From Woeseia sp. (GTDB taxonomy: Bacteria; Pseudomonadota; Gammaproteobacteria; Steroidobacterales; Woeseiaceae), in assembly GCA_018701055.1 (NCBI GenBank), contig JABIUH010000223.1, forward strand, positions 1-9,116: a DNA stretch of 9,116 bases. Reading direction: 5' to 3'. How positions within the stretch are numbered: position 1 is the first letter of the stretch; each line of letters begins with the position of its first letter. This document shows, piece by piece, positions 6,582 through 9,116 of this stretch. A program made the position numbers and the translations under genes. The notes beneath the pieces are model-generated. The model was not told where the DNA came from. It saw only the letters and a program-made list of their open reading frames with translations, and made no database searches.

Positions 6582-7221
6582 GATTCCGATAATGCTCCGC
6601 ACGTACTAAGTGTCTACCCAGGTTGAATAGATTACTTACCGCAGCATGGGCCCCCAGAAATCGCTGAGCCTGACCTACTGACTTGAACTTCCTCATCCCT
6701 CGCTCCCTTACTCTGGTCGCCTCATGGGATTGCTCTGCTCGATTATTCTCGTACTGCTCAGTGCTGTGGATCGTAGCGGGAATCAGCTCACGATGTGCCA
6801 CTCCATAACTACGCAGTTTGTCGGTAATGATCTTTCTGGGCTCGCCGCCATGGCTTCGCAATAACCTTTTGAAGAAACGTTTCGCTGCTGCGCCATCACG
6901 TTTGGCCTGTAGGTAAACATCAACCACTTCTCCGTCCTGATCAACAGCCCGCCATAGATAATACTGCTTACCGTTGATCTTAATGAAAACTTCATCGATG
7001 TAGAACGTGTCGCCAAAGCCTCGGTGTTTTCCTTTTAGTCTCCGGGCGTATAGGGCACCAAACTTGATACACCAGAGACGAATCGCTTCTCGGCTGACAG
7101 TGATTCCTCGTTCGGCAAGTAGATCTTCGATGTCTCTGTGGCTGAGATTGAAGCGATAGTAGAGCCAGACGGCGTAAGAAATAATTTCTGGTGGGAAGCG
7201 ATGGCGTTTATATGTATTCAT
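6538..7221 (-). CDS. IS6-family DDE transposase
   Basis: Complete 227-residue transposase starting at ATG 7219-7221, 42 bases inside the element end. The N-terminal region has HRFPPEIISYAVWLYYRFNLSHRDIEDLLAERGI, the helix-turn-helix-like opening of IS6 enzymes, followed by the catalytic domain: D76 in FYIDEVFIKI, D134 in IITDKLRSYG and E163 in YENNRAEQSHEATR. The basic C-terminal part (RERGMRKFKSVGQAQRFL) is also typical. All three catalytic acids and both inverted repeats are present, so the element may still be able to move by replicative (cointegrate) transposition. It is not related in function to the neighbouring genes. Confidence 0.95.
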   Translation of the reverse strand: MNTYKRHRFPPEIISYAVWLYYRFNLSHRDIEDLLAERGITVSREAIRLWCIKFGALYARRLKGKHRGFGDTFYIDEVFIKINGKQYYLWRAVDQDGEVVDVYLQAKRDGAAAKRFFKRLLRSHGGEPRKIITDKLRSYGVAHRELIPATIHSTEQYENNRAEQSHEATRVRERGMRKFKSVGQAQRFLGAHAAVSNLFNLGRHLVRAEHYRNLRESAFAEWSRAVA

Positions 7222-7245
7222 TGGCCGATACTACCAATTTCAGCG

Positions 7246-7263
7246 AGTTAAGTTGTCAGTACC
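7246..7263 (-). repeat. Right terminal inverted repeat of IS6-family element
   Basis: Read on the minus strand it is GGTACTGACAACTTAACT, one mismatch from the left end. It lies only two bases from the stop codon of the esterase gene (7266-7268). Confidence 0.88.
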
Positions 7264-7265
7264 GT

Positions 7266-8822
7266 TTATAGTGAATCAGTGATCATCTCAATTTGGTCTA
7301 CGCTTACCGTCGCGCCGGTACTGGCTGTAACCGTTAGGCGGGTGTTAAACACAGGCATCGAACCAGCTATCGGTGCCGTTGCCTGAATAACGTAAGGTTG
7401 CCACGACGTTGTTAGTACTGCATCGACTGACGTGCTCGCGAGAGGGTTAGTCCACATCTTCTGGTCCCGAAAGTCGACCATAAGCCTCGCTGTCTCGCCG
7501 TTGATCTCGGCCTTTAACCAAACGGTCACGGTGACCACATCCCCATCAAAGGCTGGATTGGGTTGGTGAATCTCTGCGTTATCGCTGAGTTGCACGTAGT
7601 AATCTCCATCGGCAGCTCCTGATGCTTCCTGGACGCGCTGAACTCCTAGTCCATCAGCATAACGCCAACCGAACCCGCCAAAAGGAGCGACGTCTTCGAA
7701 GCTGCCATTCGCTACATCTCCATCGATGCCGAAACCACTCATCACATCATTATCGTTGGCAGACCAACCCAGCACCTGCGCGACATGCTTTACGAGGACA
7801 GCCGCCATGCCAGCGTGGTCGTATTCACATCCGTGCCATTGTTCAAATACCCAGGGAAACACCGCGGCCGAGATATTAGGGTCACCATAGTTTGCAACAA
7901 CATCGGAAGTATAGTTTGCAGGCTCATCGTAATCCCAACCGTAACCATTAAACAAAACGATATGAGCATCCGGGTGTGCGATACGAAGCGTATTTAAAAG
8001 ATCCTCATATCTGGTGCGAATCTGTTGCTCTCTCTGTCCTACATTATTCGCTCCCAAATTAACGACCACGAGATCGGCAGGAAAAAATGTGAAGTCATAG
8101 AGCGAAGAAGCATCCCAGTAGTCGATCCGGTCGTGACGGTTGCGGGCACCGTTAATGGTTTCTCCGCTTGTAGAGATGTTGTGGTAGGCAGCGCCAAGCA
8201 TACGCGACGTAATTCCCGCGAAAGTGAAATGACTACCAGAATATTCCCAGGCTGAGTTGTTATGTTCATGCCCAAGAGAGTCGCCAGCCAGGTTCGAATC
8301 GCCGTAAAAAACGATCCTCCTTGATGGTTCAGGGACATTTGCTACCAAGCCTTTTAAGTCAGGACTGTTTATCGTAAAACCATGAAACGTGGTGTTGCTA
8401 CCCTGGTAGGTCTCTTTGACAAGCTCGACCGTATGCTGTCCATTGATCAGATCCGTAGCGAGTATCAGATCGTTTATTCCCGGTGAAACAGAAACCCGGA
8501 CCGACCCGAAATGATCGTCATCTATAATGACCCGAAACCACTCTGTCGAGGTACCTGGGTCGATATGCGCAATAATCCCCGTCCCATTAAAGGTCGCTAT
8601 GATGGACGCGCCCTGCCACCCGACCCATGGTGCCAAAGGATTAGTAAAGTCCCAACGACCGGTGTAACGAATATTGACGTCAGATGAAGGAATGGCCATC
8701 TGATCCTGGGTTGGGGTTGGGGGTGATTGACGGCCAGACTCCGATCCGCCGGAGTCACCCGAGCAGCCTACCAACAGCATCATGAAGGCTAGCCACACTA
8801 ATCTTATGGTTAAAAATGACAT
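7266..8822 (-). CDS. Secreted lipoprotein SGNH/CE2-type carbohydrate esterase with C-terminal carbohydrate-binding-like module
   Basis: Complete 518-residue protein. Residues 1-20 form a lipoprotein signal peptide with lipobox LVGC (Cys20), followed by a Ser/Gly/Pro/Gln-rich linker to about 46. Residues about 50-155 resemble the N-terminal jelly-roll domain of CE2 acetylesterases (IRYTGRWDF, WVGWQGASIIATFNGTG). The SGNH hydrolase domain spans about 165-355: block I VFYGDSNLAGDS with Ser176, block III VVVNLGANNVG (N259/N260), and a C-terminal GCEYDHAGM with His336. Residues about 368-518 (ANGSFED, then a beta-rich stretch ending VSVDQIEM) look like a CBM4/9-type module. The start at 8820-8822 has GGAA 7 bases upstream. 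The protein should be anchored in the outer membrane or periplasm and remove acetyl groups from plant or algal polysaccharide or from oligosaccharides. No partner glycanase is nearby; the gene sits alone between two insertion sequences. Confidence 0.85.
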   Translation of the reverse strand: MSFLTIRLVWLAFMMLLVGCSGDSGGSESGRQSPPTPTQDQMAIPSSDVNIRYTGRWDFTNPLAPWVGWQGASIIATFNGTGIIAHIDPGTSTEWFRVIIDDDHFGSVRVSVSPGINDLILATDLINGQHTVELVKETYQGSNTTFHGFTINSPDLKGLVANVPEPSRRIVFYGDSNLAGDSLGHEHNNSAWEYSGSHFTFAGITSRMLGAAYHNISTSGETINGARNRHDRIDYWDASSLYDFTFFPADLVVVNLGANNVGQREQQIRTRYEDLLNTLRIAHPDAHIVLFNGYGWDYDEPANYTSDVVANYGDPNISAAVFPWVFEQWHGCEYDHAGMAAVLVKHVAQVLGWSANDNDVMSGFGIDGDVANGSFEDVAPFGGFGWRYADGLGVQRVQEASGAADGDYYVQLSDNAEIHQPNPAFDGDVVTVTVWLKAEINGETARLMVDFRDQKMWTNPLASTSVDAVLTTSWQPYVIQATAPIAGSMPVFNTRLTVTASTGATVSVDQIEMITDSL

Positions 8823-8884
8823 TTAAACATTCCAAATAACTTTTATAGATCGTCTACCAGTCAACCTAATCCCTTATAGCTATC

Positions 8885-9116
8885 TGTCCGTCGTCAAACA
8901 AATGGAACAGACGTAGCGATTATCTAATGGAGAGTTTTGTTCCTCATTTTCAGTTTACGCGGCGTATCGCTGATAGTGCAACCGACGCTTCGCGATGGTC
9001 CTTTTCTTGATCCTTTTTCGTTTTGCCAAAATAGCTTGCCCACGCCCGAAGTAAACATCGGCTGGCGTTACATTGCTTAAGCTCTCATGGTATCGCTGGT
9101 GATTATAGTGATCGAC
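8885..9116 (-). mobile_element. 3' end of an IS3-family insertion sequence, continuing beyond the window
   Basis: The transposase C-terminus (8955-9116) is followed by about 70 non-coding bases. IS3-family ends are 5'-TG...CA-3', and the plus strand shows TGTCCGTCGTCAAACAAATG from 8885, a plausible inverted-repeat tip. The opposite end lies outside the window, so the boundary at 8885 is an estimate that could be off by some tens of bases. Confidence 0.6.
8955..9116 (-). CDS. IS3-family transposase OrfB (integrase core), C-terminal 53 residues
   Basis: The minus strand is open from the window edge to a TAA at 8955-8957. The visible protein, DHYNHQRYHESLSNVTPADVYFGRGQ then a very basic tail (AKRKRIKKRTIAKRRLHYQRYAA), is the characteristic end of the rve/integrase-core OrfB of IS3-family elements, where YNxxRxHxSLxxxTPxxVY closely follows the catalytic Glu. 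The DDE residues and OrfA lie outside the window, so whether the element is intact cannot be judged. Confidence 0.88.
   Translation of the reverse strand, partial: VDHYNHQRYHESLSNVTPADVYFGRGQAILAKRKRIKKRTIAKRRLHYQRYAA

Larger units (their letters stand above)
6489..7263 (-). mobile_element. Complete IS6-family insertion sequence, 775 bp
   Basis: The ends are GGTACTGACAAATTAACT at 6489-6506 and its near-perfect complement at 7246-7263 (17 of 18 positions), resembling the GGCACTG termini of IS26-like elements. They enclose one transposase gene on the minus strand. The size fits the family. The eight bases flanking each side, TATTGAAT and GTTTATAG, do not match, so the usual 8-bp target duplication is absent. 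That pattern is expected after an IS-mediated adjacent deletion or recombination between two copies. The element separates an oxygenase fragment from an esterase gene. Confidence 0.9.

Noticed and set aside
8823..8884. Esterase promoter with TTGACT and TATAAA in the upstream region
   Set aside because: The two hexamers are only 11 bases apart, too close to function together.
6489..9116. A single composite transposon from the IS6 to the IS3 element
   Set aside because: The two elements belong to different families, so they cannot act as paired ends; no evidence of one mobile unit.
1..9116. CRISPR array, tRNA or rRNA genes
   Set aside because: No regularly spaced repeats and no tRNA- or rRNA-like segments were seen.

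Overview
The window looks like a chromosomal accessory region of a proteobacterium, possibly a marine or environmental gammaproteobacterium. This rests on the protein families present, intermediate GC content and Shine-Dalgarno-type starts; the species cannot be named. The window joins several unrelated pieces, and most joints are marked by broken genes or insertion sequences.

Left (1-1285, minus strand): the 3' end of a phage-defence-type operon. A PglZ-family alkaline-phosphatase-like domain keeps its full set of predicted metal ligands but lacks the N-terminal half of normal PglZ. Its stop codon overlaps, as GTGA, the start of a small uncharacterised gene that runs off the window. That gene has no independent six-frame call but is open over its whole visible length, and its position suggests a BrxA-like BREX component.

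Joint (about 1286-1472): the metabolic operon breaks off inside a class I glutamine amidotransferase gene, after the catalytic Cys and before the His/Glu part of the triad. About 170 bases of unidentified coding-looking sequence follow, then the truncated PglZ. Two unrelated operons, both read leftward, have been spliced here by a deletion or rearrangement, or by an assembly error.

Middle (1424-5953, minus strand): a tight operon reading permease, gamma-glutamyl-amine ligase (glutamine-synthetase-like), iron-dependent alcohol dehydrogenase and glutamine amidotransferase (broken), with gaps of 39, 32 and 10 bases. The set fits the gamma-glutamylation route for an amine or amino alcohol such as ethanolamine: import, ATP-dependent gamma-glutamylation, alcohol oxidation, then (after an aldehyde dehydrogenase not present here) hydrolysis of the gamma-glutamyl bond. 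The hydrolase is the broken member.

Divergent (6168-6488, plus strand): the N-terminal third of an isopenicillin-N-synthase-like 2-oxoglutarate/Fe(II) oxygenase, separated from the operon by an intergenic region with a strong 12-bp inverted repeat, a candidate operator. The gene is cut by a complete 775-bp IS6-family element (6489-7263). No target duplication is seen and the rest of the oxygenase is absent on the far side, which points to an IS-adjacent deletion.

Right (7264-9116): a secreted lipoprotein esterase of SGNH/CE2 type with a C-terminal carbohydrate-binding-like module, then the 3' end of an IS3-family element entering from the right edge. The esterase gene therefore sits between two mobile elements. 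No RNA genes or CRISPR arrays were seen.
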